Assembly (NCBI GenBank): GCA_947455195.1
Contig: CANGMI010000006.1
Span: 362,945 to 426,944, forward strand
Source: Pseudomonadota bacterium
Lineage (GTDB): Bacteria > Pseudomonadota > Gammaproteobacteria > Burkholderiales > SG8-39
Length of the DNA stretch: 64,000 nt
Reading direction: 5' to 3'
The notes under the pieces were generated by a model. The model did not search any database. It saw only the letters and a list, made by a program, of their open reading frames with translations, and was not told where the DNA came from. Shown in pieces: positions 7,980 through 16,419 of the stretch (the stretch's first letter is position 1; each line of letters opens with the position of its first letter). The position numbers and the translations under genes are program-made.

Positions 7980-10501
7980 CCTGCGTTTGCCGCGCGAGCG
8001 CGGCCGCCAGGATGGCGTGCGGCAAAGAGCCGCACCGCCTGCTCCAGATCACCACCACACGCCTCGCAGAGGGCGGCAAGCCGCGCGCTGTCGGTCGCGT
8101 CGGTGGTGGCAATGGCATAACGCAGCGGACCGGGCAAGACGCGCCCCACGGTTGAGGGGTGACCTTGCATCTTCACGAAGAACTCGCCATAGCGCCCCTT
8201 GCGCAATTCAAGCGACGCAATGAGTGCGCGTTCCTTGCGACTCAATTCGAGGTAGCGCGGCAGTTCGACCAGCGATGACTGCTCCTGGGGCAGCACGAAC
8301 TTGGTGGCGGTGTTGGCCAGCACGGCGCGGCCCAGCGGCGTATCGAAATCACTGAGCAGTTGCGACACGGCGAAGGCCATGCCGTTGAACGCGCGGTAGG
8401 CACGAAAGGCCTTCTCGATGAGCTCGGCCGATGCACGATCGCGCATCAGTGCCCAACCTTCATCGAGCCCCAGCACCTTCTGTCGGCCGAGCAGTCGCGG
8501 GTCGACCATCATGGCGTTCACGTGGCCGAACAGACAGAGCGAAACTGCCCCGGCACACGGGTAGTTGACGATGTTGGCAAGGTTGAAGAAGACAAGACGC
8601 GAGGTCACGTCGAGGGTCTTGGGGCGATTGAAGAGGCGCGAATACGGGCCGCGCGCGTAGGGCTGAAGGCGCGCTGCCAGCGACCGCCCGAGGGGTGTGC
8701 GCTCGAGCCGCTCGAGCAGATGATCGAGCAGTGTCTCCCGCATCGGGCACCCACGTCGGGCATCCCAGTTCAGGCGCGACGCGTCGAGTGCACACTGCGA
8801 GAGCAGACCCTCGGCATCCTTGTCGATCGCGAAGCGCTCGTTGCCATCGCTCAGCATCAGCCCGAGCACCGCCACCCACATCGCAACGTTGTCATGCGTG
8901 GGTTCGCCGCCAAACGGGTTGATCGAATGATCGCCATCGAGGGTGAGTTCGATCGACTGCCCGAGCAGCCGGGCAAGCCGGTCGTAGTCGGGCTTGATCG
9001 ACAGAAGACAGGTCCAGACGTCGGGCAGACGATGCAATTGCAGCAGGTAGTCATGCACCCAGAACGACTTCCCCGAGCCCGAGCCACCGACCACCAGAAA
9101 GTGCGGATTGCGATCGCAGACCCGCGGATCAAGGTGCAAGGCGGTACCCCAGCGACTGGGGTAGAACGCAAGCGAGCGCTGCGGGTCGGTACCCTGCCAG
9201 CACCCGGCCAGCGGAACAAGGGCAGCCGCATCGGCCGACATCAGTCGCCGGGTACGACACTGCACCCGCTCGGTCTGCGCCGAGCGTCCCCCGGGCAAGG
9301 CCGAGAAGAGGAGCGAACTGCCGATGCGATGCTCGATCTCGGCTGGGAGATAACGATCGAGCACGCTCAGCACCCGATGCGCGCGATCGGCCAGATCTTC
9401 AGCGCTGCTGCCATGCACCCACACGACCAGGCGCACGCCCCCGAAGCTCTCGCCAGCAAACATGCGACGCTGAGCTTCGGTGAACGACTCGTCCTTTTCC
9501 TCGACCTCGACTTCATTGAAGGGCAAGTTGCTCTTGCGATTGATATGCTGCTGCGCCTTGAGCGCAAAGAGCGTCTTCACGCGCGAGGCGGCCTGATACG
9601 ACACGCACACGGTGACCCCATGCTCGTGATCGGTGACAGGCGCGAGCATGCCGGGGCCTACGGTGCCCTGCCAGGTCATCGCCACCGCGGCATGCCAGCA
9701 ACGCACGCCGCGGACCTCGGACACGAAGTGGCCAGGCGCCAGTTCACTCACCTCGCCCATCTGGGCGATGGCCTCACCTGGACCTTCGAGGCCGTGGGCG
9801 GGCAGCGTCACCGGGTAGCCTGCGCGCGGTTGCGGAAAGAGAAGATCACCCACCCAGGCGAGGTAGGCGTCGGCATCGAGCGCCTCGAGCGTGAGGCCCG
9901 CCTCGGCGCCGGTCTGTTCGATCTGGCGCACCTGCTGACGAAACTGCGCACCCAGGGTCTGCAAGTCGGCAGCGAGCAGCCGATCGAGTCGGGCATGGCC
10001 AAACGCGGCCAGCGAGGCGAGGCCACTGCCCCCCAGCAGCCGGCTGGGCGCGCTCTTGTAGAAGAGACGAATGCGTTGCGCGCGCGGCCAGAAGTTGAGC
10101 GCAGGGTCATCGGGCAGAAAGCCTGCCTGCGCGGCCGCCTGCCAGCCGGCGAGGCTCTGATCGGCAAGCTCCTGCACCAGGCCCGTGGCCGCGATCGGCC
10201 GCGCCCGTGCATGAGCCTCGGCGCAGGCGTGAGCGTCGATGGATCGACTGACGAAGAATTCGAGGGAGCAGCCGTCGGGCAATGCGCGCAGGAGCCTGTC
10301 GCACGCTGCCTCGGCAAGCACTTCGCCGTCATCGATCGACTCGAGCGTGGGTACCGCCACCTCCCAGGCAAAGCCCAGCGCCGAGTCGGCCAGAAGGTGC
10401 ACATGTGCGAGTCCGCCGAATTCGCCAATCGCGATGGAGGGCACCAGATCGGCGAGGCGCAAGGCAGACTCGGGCCGATGGAGCGGCGCGCGTGCCATCA
10501 C
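7976..10501 (-). CDS. traC: TraC/VirB4-type secretion ATPase
   Basis: 841 aa. Walker A GGSGSGKS lies near residues 468-476 in FLVVGGSGSGKSFWVHD, and Walker B is KVLGLDEGWALM near residue 675. The N-terminal half (about 440 aa) has the TraC_F_IV layout, including HINRKSNLPFNEVEVEEKDE. The C-terminal motor contains DGDHSINPFGG and FAVSQLLSDF. VirB4/TraC ATPases power pilus assembly and substrate transfer at the inner membrane. The start overlaps the stop of the TraV-like lipoprotein, and its own stop overlaps the next start, so the operon is tightly coupled. All motor motifs are intact. Confidence 0.88.
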   Translation of the reverse strand: MMARAPLHRPESALRLADLVPSIAIGEFGGLAHVHLLADSALGFAWEVAVPTLESIDDGEVLAEAACDRLLRALPDGCSLEFFVSRSIDAHACAEAHARARPIAATGLVQELADQSLAGWQAAAQAGFLPDDPALNFWPRAQRIRLFYKSAPSRLLGGSGLASLAAFGHARLDRLLAADLQTLGAQFRQQVRQIEQTGAEAGLTLEALDADAYLAWVGDLLFPQPRAGYPVTLPAHGLEGPGEAIAQMGEVSELAPGHFVSEVRGVRCWHAAVAMTWQGTVGPGMLAPVTDHEHGVTVCVSYQAASRVKTLFALKAQQHINRKSNLPFNEVEVEEKDESFTEAQRRMFAGESFGGVRLVVWVHGSSAEDLADRAHRVLSVLDRYLPAEIEHRIGSSLLFSALPGGRSAQTERVQCRTRRLMSADAAALVPLAGCWQGTDPQRSLAFYPSRWGTALHLDPRVCDRNPHFLVVGGSGSGKSFWVHDYLLQLHRLPDVWTCLLSIKPDYDRLARLLGQSIELTLDGDHSINPFGGEPTHDNVAMWVAVLGLMLSDGNERFAIDKDAEGLLSQCALDASRLNWDARRGCPMRETLLDHLLERLERTPLGRSLAARLQPYARGPYSRLFNRPKTLDVTSRLVFFNLANIVNYPCAGAVSLCLFGHVNAMMVDPRLLGRQKVLGLDEGWALMRDRASAELIEKAFRAYRAFNGMAFAVSQLLSDFDTPLGRAVLANTATKFVLPQEQSSLVELPRYLELSRKERALIASLELRKGRYGEFFVKMQGHPSTVGRVLPGPLRYAIATTDATDSARLAALCEACGGDLEQAVRLFAARHPGGRARAANAG

Positions 10502-10917
10502 GGGCGCACCTTCGAGCGTGGCCCGCCCTCGGCACCGGGCAGGCGCACGCCGGGGGCGTCCTGCGCCATGGTGGGCCCATCGGGTGCCTCGAGACTGCCA
10601 TCGGGCAAGACCCAGCGTGCCGGTCGCACCTGCAAGGCAACCCAGGTACCGAAGTGACGGTTGCCCTCGGCATCGGTCCAGGGCTTGATGTAGGCCATGC
10701 GGATGTCGGGGGCGCTGAGTACCGGCACCGGTGCGGGCGATGCATCGGTACTGCGGCTCACGCGAGCATCGACCGTGCCCTCTTCGGCAGCCTGTGGTGC
10801 ACCTGCCGCGCCACGCCAGGCATCGGCCACGGTCATCACCGGCACCTTGATCTGCACGGCGGGCGTTGCGCAGGCCGAAAGCCCGAGCAGCGCGACGATC
10901 GAAGACAGTGTTCGCAT
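10498..10917 (-). CDS. traV: TraV-like outer-membrane core lipoprotein
   Basis: 139 aa with a lipoprotein signal (IVALLGLSAC, Cys at about residue 16). The C-terminal part DIRMAYIKPWTDAEGNRH, then FGTWVALQVRPARW, resembles the TraV motif in which an RIWIAPWVDEDG-like strand is followed by an aromatic-rich strand. TraV (VirB7-like) forms the outer-membrane core ring with TraK and TraB. It sits between traB and traC, as in F-like operons where traV precedes traC. Length is slightly under the usual 170 aa. The stop overlaps the traC start. Confidence 0.7.
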   Translation of the reverse strand: MRTLSSIVALLGLSACATPAVQIKVPVMTVADAWRGAAGAPQAAEEGTVDARVSRSTDASPAPVPVLSAPDIRMAYIKPWTDAEGNRHFGTWVALQVRPARWVLPDGSLEAPDGPTMAQDAPGVRLPGAEGGPRSKVRP

Positions 10918-10927
10918 CGATGCTCCC

Positions 10928-12139
10928 TCAACGCGCCTGACGAACCGTGGATACCGATCGCCCCTCGTCCGGCAACGCGAGTGCGGTGGTCAGAAAGACG
11001 GTGACCTCGACCCCGCCACCGGTCTGCACCGTCGGGCGAAAGGCCGCGTAGTAGTTCTGGATTTCCTGACTGAGCCCTCGGCCCGCACCCTCGAGCGCCC
11101 CCCCGGCCATGGCGACGCCCGGATTGCCGGTAACGAGGCTGGCGGCAGTACCGGTAAGCGGGGTATAGGTGCTGGTGAGGGCGCGCTGCGCGAAGAGAGT
11201 ACCTGCGCCCTGCACGAGGCCTGCCGCCGTCGCCGCGGCGAGCTTGGCTTCGCCGCCGTTGACCAGGGTTGCGGCCAGGCCCTGGATGCCATCGCGGGCA
11301 TCAACCACGTAGCCTGCCGCCGGCCAGGAGCGTGTGCGCCCTCCCGGGAAGATGCAGGTGACCTTGATCGGCTTCACGTTGATGCGGCCCGCTGCCACAT
11401 CGGCCCCGCCCTCGCCCAGCACCACACAACCATCGACGTTCTGCACGTAATCATTGGCCGAGTGATAGGCGCCGGTGAGTCGTATCTGGGTGTAGCGAAA
11501 CTCGCCGCCCTGCGAAGCGACGATGCCGTTCAGAAGCCGCCCCTGGACCCAGCCGTCCTGGGGCACGACAAAGGCATCAACATCAGTGGCGGGCGCATCG
11601 AGGGCCACCGGCATCGAGCCCGCGGTGGCAACCCGCGGGGCAGACGGCACGACTCCTGACGACAGATCGGGTGCGCGGATACCCGACTCGCGCAAGGCCA
11701 CATAGCGCGCCTCAGGTCGTGCGGGCGGACGTTCGGTGGCGGGCAGGGGCAGCGGCAGGGGCGGGCGCGATACGGCCTCGTTCATCATGCGCGCTACACG
11801 ATCGAGTTGGGCCGAATCGCGTGCCTCACGCGCCTGTTCGCGCGCCTCGAGTTCGGTGCGAAAGGCCTGCATCTGCTCCTGCATGCGCTGCTCGAGTTGC
11901 AGGCGATAGGTCTGATCGAACCGCTCCGATCGGGGTGCCTCGCCCAGGTCGGCCCGGGCCTGCACGCGCGGCAGGGTGTCGGGTGCCACCTGAGGGCGCT
12001 CGGGGCCGTTGTCAGGCGGCTCGGGCCAGACGCCCACCAGGATCAGCACCGCACCGACGAGCGCGGCCATGAGGAGCGCGGCAAGACGCCGCGGATGGGC
12101 CGCAAGGCCCTTGAGCGGTATGAGCAGTCGTGCCATCAC
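10928..12139 (-). CDS. traB: TraB/VirB10-type envelope-spanning channel protein
   Basis: 403 aa. A membrane span near the N terminus (RLAALLMAALVGAVLILVGV) is followed by a coiled coil (YRLQLEQRMQEQMQAFRTEL), a Pro-rich linker (PPLPLPLPATERPPARPEA), and a C-terminal beta-barrel domain with the TraB-type signatures NDYVQNVDGCVVLGEGGAD and PIKVTCIFPGGRTRSW. VirB10/TraB proteins span from the inner membrane to the outer-membrane pore and gate secretion. The start overlaps the traK stop by four bases. A membrane-penetrating antenna (VQGAGTLFAQRALTS region) is present. Confidence 0.85.
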   Translation of the reverse strand: MMARLLIPLKGLAAHPRRLAALLMAALVGAVLILVGVWPEPPDNGPERPQVAPDTLPRVQARADLGEAPRSERFDQTYRLQLEQRMQEQMQAFRTELEAREQAREARDSAQLDRVARMMNEAVSRPPLPLPLPATERPPARPEARYVALRESGIRAPDLSSGVVPSAPRVATAGSMPVALDAPATDVDAFVVPQDGWVQGRLLNGIVASQGGEFRYTQIRLTGAYHSANDYVQNVDGCVVLGEGGADVAAGRINVKPIKVTCIFPGGRTRSWPAAGYVVDARDGIQGLAATLVNGGEAKLAAATAAGLVQGAGTLFAQRALTSTYTPLTGTAASLVTGNPGVAMAGGALEGAGRGLSQEIQNYYAAFRPTVQTGGGVEVTVFLTTALALPDEGRSVSTVRQAR

Positions 12140-13131
12140 CCGCGGCCTCGGGCCCGTGCAAAGACCAGGAACACCCGGGTGCTCGGCTGTGCATCATCGA
12201 GGAGATAGTGGTTGGCCCCGAGCAGGCGAAACTCGCCCAGTTCGGGTATCTGCATCTCGATGCGTTCAGGGGCAATGCGCAGACGCCGCCCTGTCGGGCC
12301 GACCCGTCGGGCCGTCGCGACGATGCCCGTGAGGTCGGGCGAGATCCAGACCTGCTCGCTGTCGACTCGCAGTTCGGGCGTCTGCAACAGCAGGCGCGAG
12401 GAAGGCGCACGGCGAAAGCCCTGAGGCAATTCATCGCGCATCATTCGGGCCATCAGCGCAACGCCGTTCGTGACCGTGCTGAACGCACCCGGCATGCCGA
12501 GCACGCCGAACGCGCCGGATCCAGCCGATGAGGCTGGCGAGGCCGATGCCGCCGACGCAGCCGGTACACCCACGGATGCCTGTGGCGGTGGCAGACCCGG
12601 GAGCGCCGCTGGCAATGCACGCGGCGCGCTGGCGGCGCCCGGGCCTGACACCGGAGCGGGCAGATCGATTTCGAGCACGGGGGTGAACCGCAAGGCCGTG
12701 CTTGCGCGCGTCACGTAGAGGTTGCCACTGTCGCCACGCACGATGATGCGTACGTCAACGCTCTGGCTGCGCGGTGACACCGCCAGCGTCTGTTCATCGA
12801 TCGACACGACGTTCAGCACCGCAGGGTCATCGACGATGTAGCCACTGAGCGGCTCGGGCAGGCGCAGCACGGCCTGCGCGCTCGCCTGGAGCCCGAGGGG
12901 TATCGGCTGACGCGTGTCCCAGGTCAGGCGCTCGGCGCGCACAGGCGTCACCTTCAGGATGGCGCCGAGAAGGACGACGAGCGACAGGAGCGGCAAGCCA
13001 GAGACGGGGGGCCTGACGCGGACGACCGGCCTGACGGAAACCCGCGGCGCAAGGCCCTCGAGCGGCGCAACGGGTGCACCCCTGGCGACACCCTCGCCAC
13101 GCCCCCGACAGGAGAGCAGCCACTCAATCAC
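12136..13131 (-). CDS. traK: TraK/VirB9-type secretin-like core protein
   Basis: 331 aa from GTG 13131, preceded by CGAGGAG at proper spacing and overlapping the traE stop by eight bases. A membrane or signal segment (LPLLSLVVLLGAILKVTPVRA) is followed by beta-rich sequence (SGYIVDDPAVLNVVSIDEQT, then VRIIVRGDSGNLYVTR), a Pro/Ala linker, and a C-terminal domain (RVDSEQVWISPDLTGIVATA, then HYLLDDAQPSTRVFLVF). TraK belongs to the VirB9/secretin-like family that builds the outer-membrane core with TraV and TraB. Its place between traE and traB matches F order. Confidence 0.75.
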   Translation of the reverse strand: MIEWLLSCRGRGEGVARGAPVAPLEGLAPRVSVRPVVRVRPPVSGLPLLSLVVLLGAILKVTPVRAERLTWDTRQPIPLGLQASAQAVLRLPEPLSGYIVDDPAVLNVVSIDEQTLAVSPRSQSVDVRIIVRGDSGNLYVTRASTALRFTPVLEIDLPAPVSGPGAASAPRALPAALPGLPPPQASVGVPAASAASASPASSAGSGAFGVLGMPGAFSTVTNGVALMARMMRDELPQGFRRAPSSRLLLQTPELRVDSEQVWISPDLTGIVATARRVGPTGRRLRIAPERIEMQIPELGEFRLLGANHYLLDDAQPSTRVFLVFARARGRG

Positions 13132-13777
13132 GGAAGGACTCCTCGCGCCGTACCGACCGATCGGCAGGGAGCGGCACGGCACCGAGACGTTGAACCTCGA
13201 ATGCCAGGATGCGCACGCCATACGGATTGGTCTCGTCAGCCGTACCGACCCTGAAGCGCATCGTGAAAGCGTGGCGCTCTTCGGACATCGGCAGGGAGCC
13301 GCTGCGAATCTCCCAGCGGCCGCGCACCGTGTAGCCATAGAGCCCCTCATCGTCGATCAGTTCATCGGGGCTGTCCGGGTAGAACGTGCGGCTTTGTTGC
13401 TGCGCCTCGATTTCCTTCAGAAGCCGATCGCGTTCGGCGCGAAACACCGGCAAGGCCACCGGATCGAGATAGCGCTCGAATTCCTGCAGGCGACGGCTTG
13501 CGGTGGCCGGGGTGAGATCCACGGCAAGACCGAGCAGGTAGCGAGCCGCGTTGGCGATGTTGTGACGCGTGATGCCGGGCGCATAGACACCCTCGGCCGC
13601 ACCCGGCACCACATGCACCGGACGGTGCCGCGCGAGCCAGGCAAGTTCACTCGCCTGGCGGAAGCAGAGCACCGTCAGCGCAACGCACAAGAGACCGAGC
13701 AACGCCGTCGCGAGCCATTGGAGCGCAGCTGCGCGCTTCACCGCAAGGAGCAGGTCGTGCAGGGAGAGCGTGGCCAC
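13124..13777 (-). CDS. traE: TraE/VirB8-like inner-membrane assembly protein
   Basis: 217 aa from GTG 13777, preceded by GAGGG and lying 10 bases past the traL stop. It has a short cytoplasmic N terminus, one membrane span (WLATALLGLLCVALTVLCF), and a periplasmic domain (PVHVVPGAAEGVYAPGITRH, then ARYLLGLAVDLTPATASRR, then FYPDSPDELIDDEGLYGY). The span, the VVPG segment and the following helix with NvTP-like spacing are the TraE pattern. TraE/VirB8 nucleates channel assembly in the inner membrane. Confidence 0.75.
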   Translation of the reverse strand: MATLSLHDLLLAVKRAAALQWLATALLGLLCVALTVLCFRQASELAWLARHRPVHVVPGAAEGVYAPGITRHNIANAARYLLGLAVDLTPATASRRLQEFERYLDPVALPVFRAERDRLLKEIEAQQQSRTFYPDSPDELIDDEGLYGYTVRGRWEIRSGSLPMSEERHAFTMRFRVGTADETNPYGVRILAFEVQRLGAVPLPADRSVRREESFRD

Positions 13778-13787
13778 GGCGCGGCCC

Positions 13788-14090
13788 TCAGCGCTCGATG
13801 CGCCGCACGCGCCGGGGCAGGAGCCCCCGCACCGGCACACCCAGCCGATAAGCCCAGTGCAGCAGATGGCCTTCGGGCCGACCAACCGTCAGACGGGCGT
13901 AAAGGAGGGGCAGCGCCCCCATCAGGGCCAGCCCGGCCAGTTCATGAAAGGGACGCACGAAGACAAACGGCACCAATGCAATGAGGAGGTACTCGATCAC
14001 GCGCGAGGAGCGATCGATGTGCCGGGGCGTCGGGCGCAAGGTCATGTCGGCCGCAGCCGTCTCGTGCTGCGGGGTGTCTCGCGTGGTCAT
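13788..14090 (-). CDS. traL: TraL-like small inner-membrane pilus-assembly protein
   Basis: 100 aa, starting two bases after the pilin stop (TGACATG). A hydrophilic N terminus (PTPRHIDRSSRVIEYLL) leads into a hydrophobic hairpin (ALVPFVFVRPFHELAGLALMG) and a basic C terminus (RLGVPVRGLLPRRVRRIER). TraL (VirB3-like) proteins are about 90-110 aa, start with a PR-x-lD/e element, and associate the pilin pool with the assembly machinery. The traA-traL-traE order matches the F operon. Confidence 0.75.
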   Translation of the reverse strand: MTTRDTPQHETAAADMTLRPTPRHIDRSSRVIEYLLIALVPFVFVRPFHELAGLALMGALPLLYARLTVGRPEGHLLHWAYRLGVPVRGLLPRRVRRIER

Positions 14091-14091
14091 G

Positions 14092-14463
14092 TCAGTTGCC
14101 CACCATGCCTTGCGCCAGGCTTTGCAGACCCTGGGCAATGGCGGGCAGGAGGTAGATGACCACCACGGCAGCAACCCCCACCGATGCAAACATGGCCCCC
14201 TTGCTGAAGAACGCAAACACGCAGCCCACCAGCACCAGACAGCCGATCACCAGCGCCCACTTGCCATAGAAGAAGCTCTTCACCGCAGACCAGACGCTGT
14301 CACCGGTCGCTACCGCGTTCACCTGAGCCATGGCAGGCTCGACCGTGAGAACGACGGTGAACACCACGGCCAGCACGACAAGCATCCCCCACACCAGACG
14401 CGACAGCACCACAGGGGTCGCGCCGGCAGCATCGACCAGGCAGGCAGCACATTCGACAGACAC
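14092..14463 (-). CDS. traA: TraA/VirB2-like pilin precursor
   Basis: 123 aa from GTG 14463, with CGAGGAG eight bases before. A long leader ends in a hydrophobic stretch and an Ala-x-Ala site (VVLTVEPAMA). The mature part is a small two-helix protein (WSAVKSFFYGKWALVIGCLV, then FAFFSKG turn, then FASVGVAAVVVIYLLPAIAQ). This is the structure of F-like and integrative-element pilins. It is the first gene of the tra operon, and the only promoter space is the 240 bases between it and tupA. Confidence 0.75.
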   Translation of the reverse strand: MSVECAACLVDAAGATPVVLSRLVWGMLVVLAVVFTVVLTVEPAMAQVNAVATGDSVWSAVKSFFYGKWALVIGCLVLVGCVFAFFSKGAMFASVGVAAVVVIYLLPAIAQGLQSLAQGMVGN

Positions 14464-14644
14464 CGGAGCACTCCTCGAGACGACAAGGCAGGCGCACGCC
14501 TGCAACACCCGCAAGACGCGATGGCCCCGCAGAAGCGATCGAGCAGTACGCGTGGTCGTTCGAGGTCGCGGATGGGGAGAGAACCAGACCCGACAGGCCA
14601 ACGCGTACCGCTCACCTCTTAAACCGGAGGCGGGAACACGGAAT

Positions 14645-14661
14645 CGGGGGGAGTCCCCCCC
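14645..14661. repeat. GC-rich inverted element at the proximal edge of the tra cluster
   Basis: GGGGGGA immediately followed by complementary C-rich sequence gives a short, very stable hairpin. It resembles the element at 1151-1175 (both are a G-run, short loop, C-run, then GGG). It lies between traA and the end of tupA. The remaining 14464-14704 stretch shows two direct AGCGGTCAGC copies but no gene. Confidence 0.4.
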
Positions 14662-14704
14662 GGGGCGAGGGGGCAAGCACCTGTCAGCGGTCAGCTGCGA
14701 GCGG

Positions 14705-15649
14705 TCAGCGCGCTGCCTCAGGGAAAAACAGCTGCTCACCCTCGATGCGGTAGTCGGCAATCACGCGCTGCCCTGCATCGCTGCACAGCCAGTCGATGAA
14801 CTGCTGTGCCTCGAGGGCCTTCACATGCGGATGGCGTGCCGGGTTCACCCGCATGATGCCGTAGCGGTTCTTCAATCGCGCATCGCCTTCAAGCACGATG
14901 CGCAGGCCCTGCCGGTTGCGAAACGCAATCCAGGTGCCCCGATCGGCCAGCAGGTAGGCATCCATGGCCGCAGCGATGTTGAGCGCGGGGCCCATGCCGG
15001 TGCCGGTATCGCGATACCAGGCACCACGGGCCTGCTGGATGTCGATGCCGGCAAGCTCCCACAAGCGCAGCTCGGCTGCATGGGTACCGCTGCGGTCACC
15101 GCGGGACACGAAGGCATGCTCGGCCTGACGAATGCGCCTGAAGGCCTCCATCACCGTGCCTGCGCTGCTGGTGCGCGCCGGGTCGGCCGACGGACCCACC
15201 AGGATGAAATCGTTGTACATCACGTCGAGTCGGCGCGTGGCGTGCCCTTCGGCCAGAAACCGATCCTCGGCCGGGCGATCGTGAACCAGCACCACATCGG
15301 CGTCACCCCGACGACCCAGATCGAGCGCCTGCCCGGTACCGACCGCCACCACACGCACGTCGATGCCGGTACTCGCGCGAAAGCGCGGCAGGAGATGGGC
15401 AAAGAGGCCGGACTGCTCGGTGGAGGTGGTCGAGGCGAGCACGATGCTGCGCGACTGCGCCTGCGCTGCGGGTGCAAACGGGGCGACAGCCGCGGCTACC
15501 ACGGCCACCACGGTTACCACGGCCACAGCCAGGTGCCGCATCACGGGGCCCTGCATCGGGGCCGACATCACGTCCGGCCTCGGGGCCAGCACAGCGCGCC
15601 GCACAAGGCCCGCCCGTGACGCCGCAGCGGGTCGCGAGACCGGCCTCAC
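14705..15649 (-). CDS. tupA: TupA-type tungstate-binding periplasmic protein
   Basis: About 314 aa from GTG 15649, which overlaps the tupC stop and follows GGAGG; ATG 15541 gives a shorter form that starts at the signal peptide (MRHLAVAVVTVVAVVAAAVA). The mature protein opens with IVLASTTSTEQSGL, the TTST anion-binding motif of TupA, and contains LDVMYNDFILVGPSADPA and FVSRGDRSGTHAAELRLW, both family hallmarks that separate tungstate-specific TupA from ModA. It captures tungstate in the periplasm for TupBC. The order tupB-tupC-tupA on one strand makes an operon. Confidence 0.88.
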   Translation of the reverse strand: MRPVSRPAAASRAGLVRRAVLAPRPDVMSAPMQGPVMRHLAVAVVTVVAVVAAAVAPFAPAAQAQSRSIVLASTTSTEQSGLFAHLLPRFRASTGIDVRVVAVGTGQALDLGRRGDADVVLVHDRPAEDRFLAEGHATRRLDVMYNDFILVGPSADPARTSSAGTVMEAFRRIRQAEHAFVSRGDRSGTHAAELRLWELAGIDIQQARGAWYRDTGTGMGPALNIAAAMDAYLLADRGTWIAFRNRQGLRIVLEGDARLKNRYGIMRVNPARHPHVKALEAQQFIDWLCSDAGQRVIADYRIEGEQLFFPEAAR

Positions 15650-16419
15650 GGGAGCTCAGCCTCCAGATAGCGGCGTGCATTCATCGAACCGGGCGCGGCA
15701 AAGAACCGGGGGGCCGGCACATGCTCGATCACGCGACCCTGATCGATGAAGACGATGTCGCCCGCCAGACGACGGGCCTGCCCCAGATTGTGGGTGCTCA
15801 TCACGATGCGGGTCCCGGCTGCGTGGATGGCCATCGCGATGCGCTCGACCGCCGCCGTTGAAGCCGGATCGAGATTGGCGGTGGGCTCGTCCAGAAACAG
15901 CACCTCGGGCGCAAGCGCCCAGGCTCTCGCCAGCGCGAGGCGCTGACGCTCACCACCCGACAGCAGATCGGCGGCGCGCGAGGCCAGCCCGGCCAGACCC
16001 ACACGCTCGAGCGCGTCGAAGGCCTGCGCGCGTCGCCTGCGGCGCGGCACACCCGCCAGATGCAGTGCGTAGGTCACATTCGCGAGCACCGAGCGCCTGA
16101 GCACCACCGGACGCTGGAAGACCATGGCCTGACGCACTGGCCGTGCAGGCTCCCAGCGCAGGCTGCCCGAGGTCGGCACGAGCAGTCCGTGACACAGGCG
16201 CATGAGCACGCTCTTGCCCGCGCCATTGGGTCCGAGAATGAGAGTCCGTGCCGTGCCGTTCAGCACGACACTGACGTCATCGATGATCACCTGGCCCGCG
16301 CGGGCATACCCGAGTCGCTCGAGCACGAGGGCAGGCGGTGGCGACAGTGGCGCGGCCGCCTGCGCCGCCTCGGGCGCCGGTCGATGCGAAGCAGCAGGCA
16401 GCGACACGTCACGTTCCAT
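15646..16419 (-). CDS. tupC: TupC-type tungstate ABC transporter ATPase
   Basis: 257 aa from ATG 16419, overlapping the end of tupB. Walker A GPNGAGKS, Q-loop VFQRPVVLRR, signature LSGGERQR, Walker B VLFLDEPTANLD and switch MSTHN are all present. A 40-aa Pro/Ala-rich N-terminal extension precedes the ATPase fold. It energises tungstate import by TupB. Its stop overlaps the tupA start as GTGA, so the two are translationally coupled. Confidence 0.88.
   Translation of the reverse strand: MERDVSLPAASHRPAPEAAQAAAPLSPPPALVLERLGYARAGQVIIDDVSVVLNGTARTLILGPNGAGKSVLMRLCHGLLVPTSGSLRWEPARPVRQAMVFQRPVVLRRSVLANVTYALHLAGVPRRRRRAQAFDALERVGLAGLASRAADLLSGGERQRLALARAWALAPEVLFLDEPTANLDPASTAAVERIAMAIHAAGTRIVMSTHNLGQARRLAGDIVFIDQGRVIEHVPAPRFFAAPGSMNARRYLEAELP

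Noticed and set aside
8360..10657. Long plus-strand open frame of 765 codons
   Set aside because: It is the antisense shadow of traC in GC-rich sequence. The minus strand has clear Walker motifs and coupled starts, and the plus frame has His/Arg/Gly-rich nonsense.
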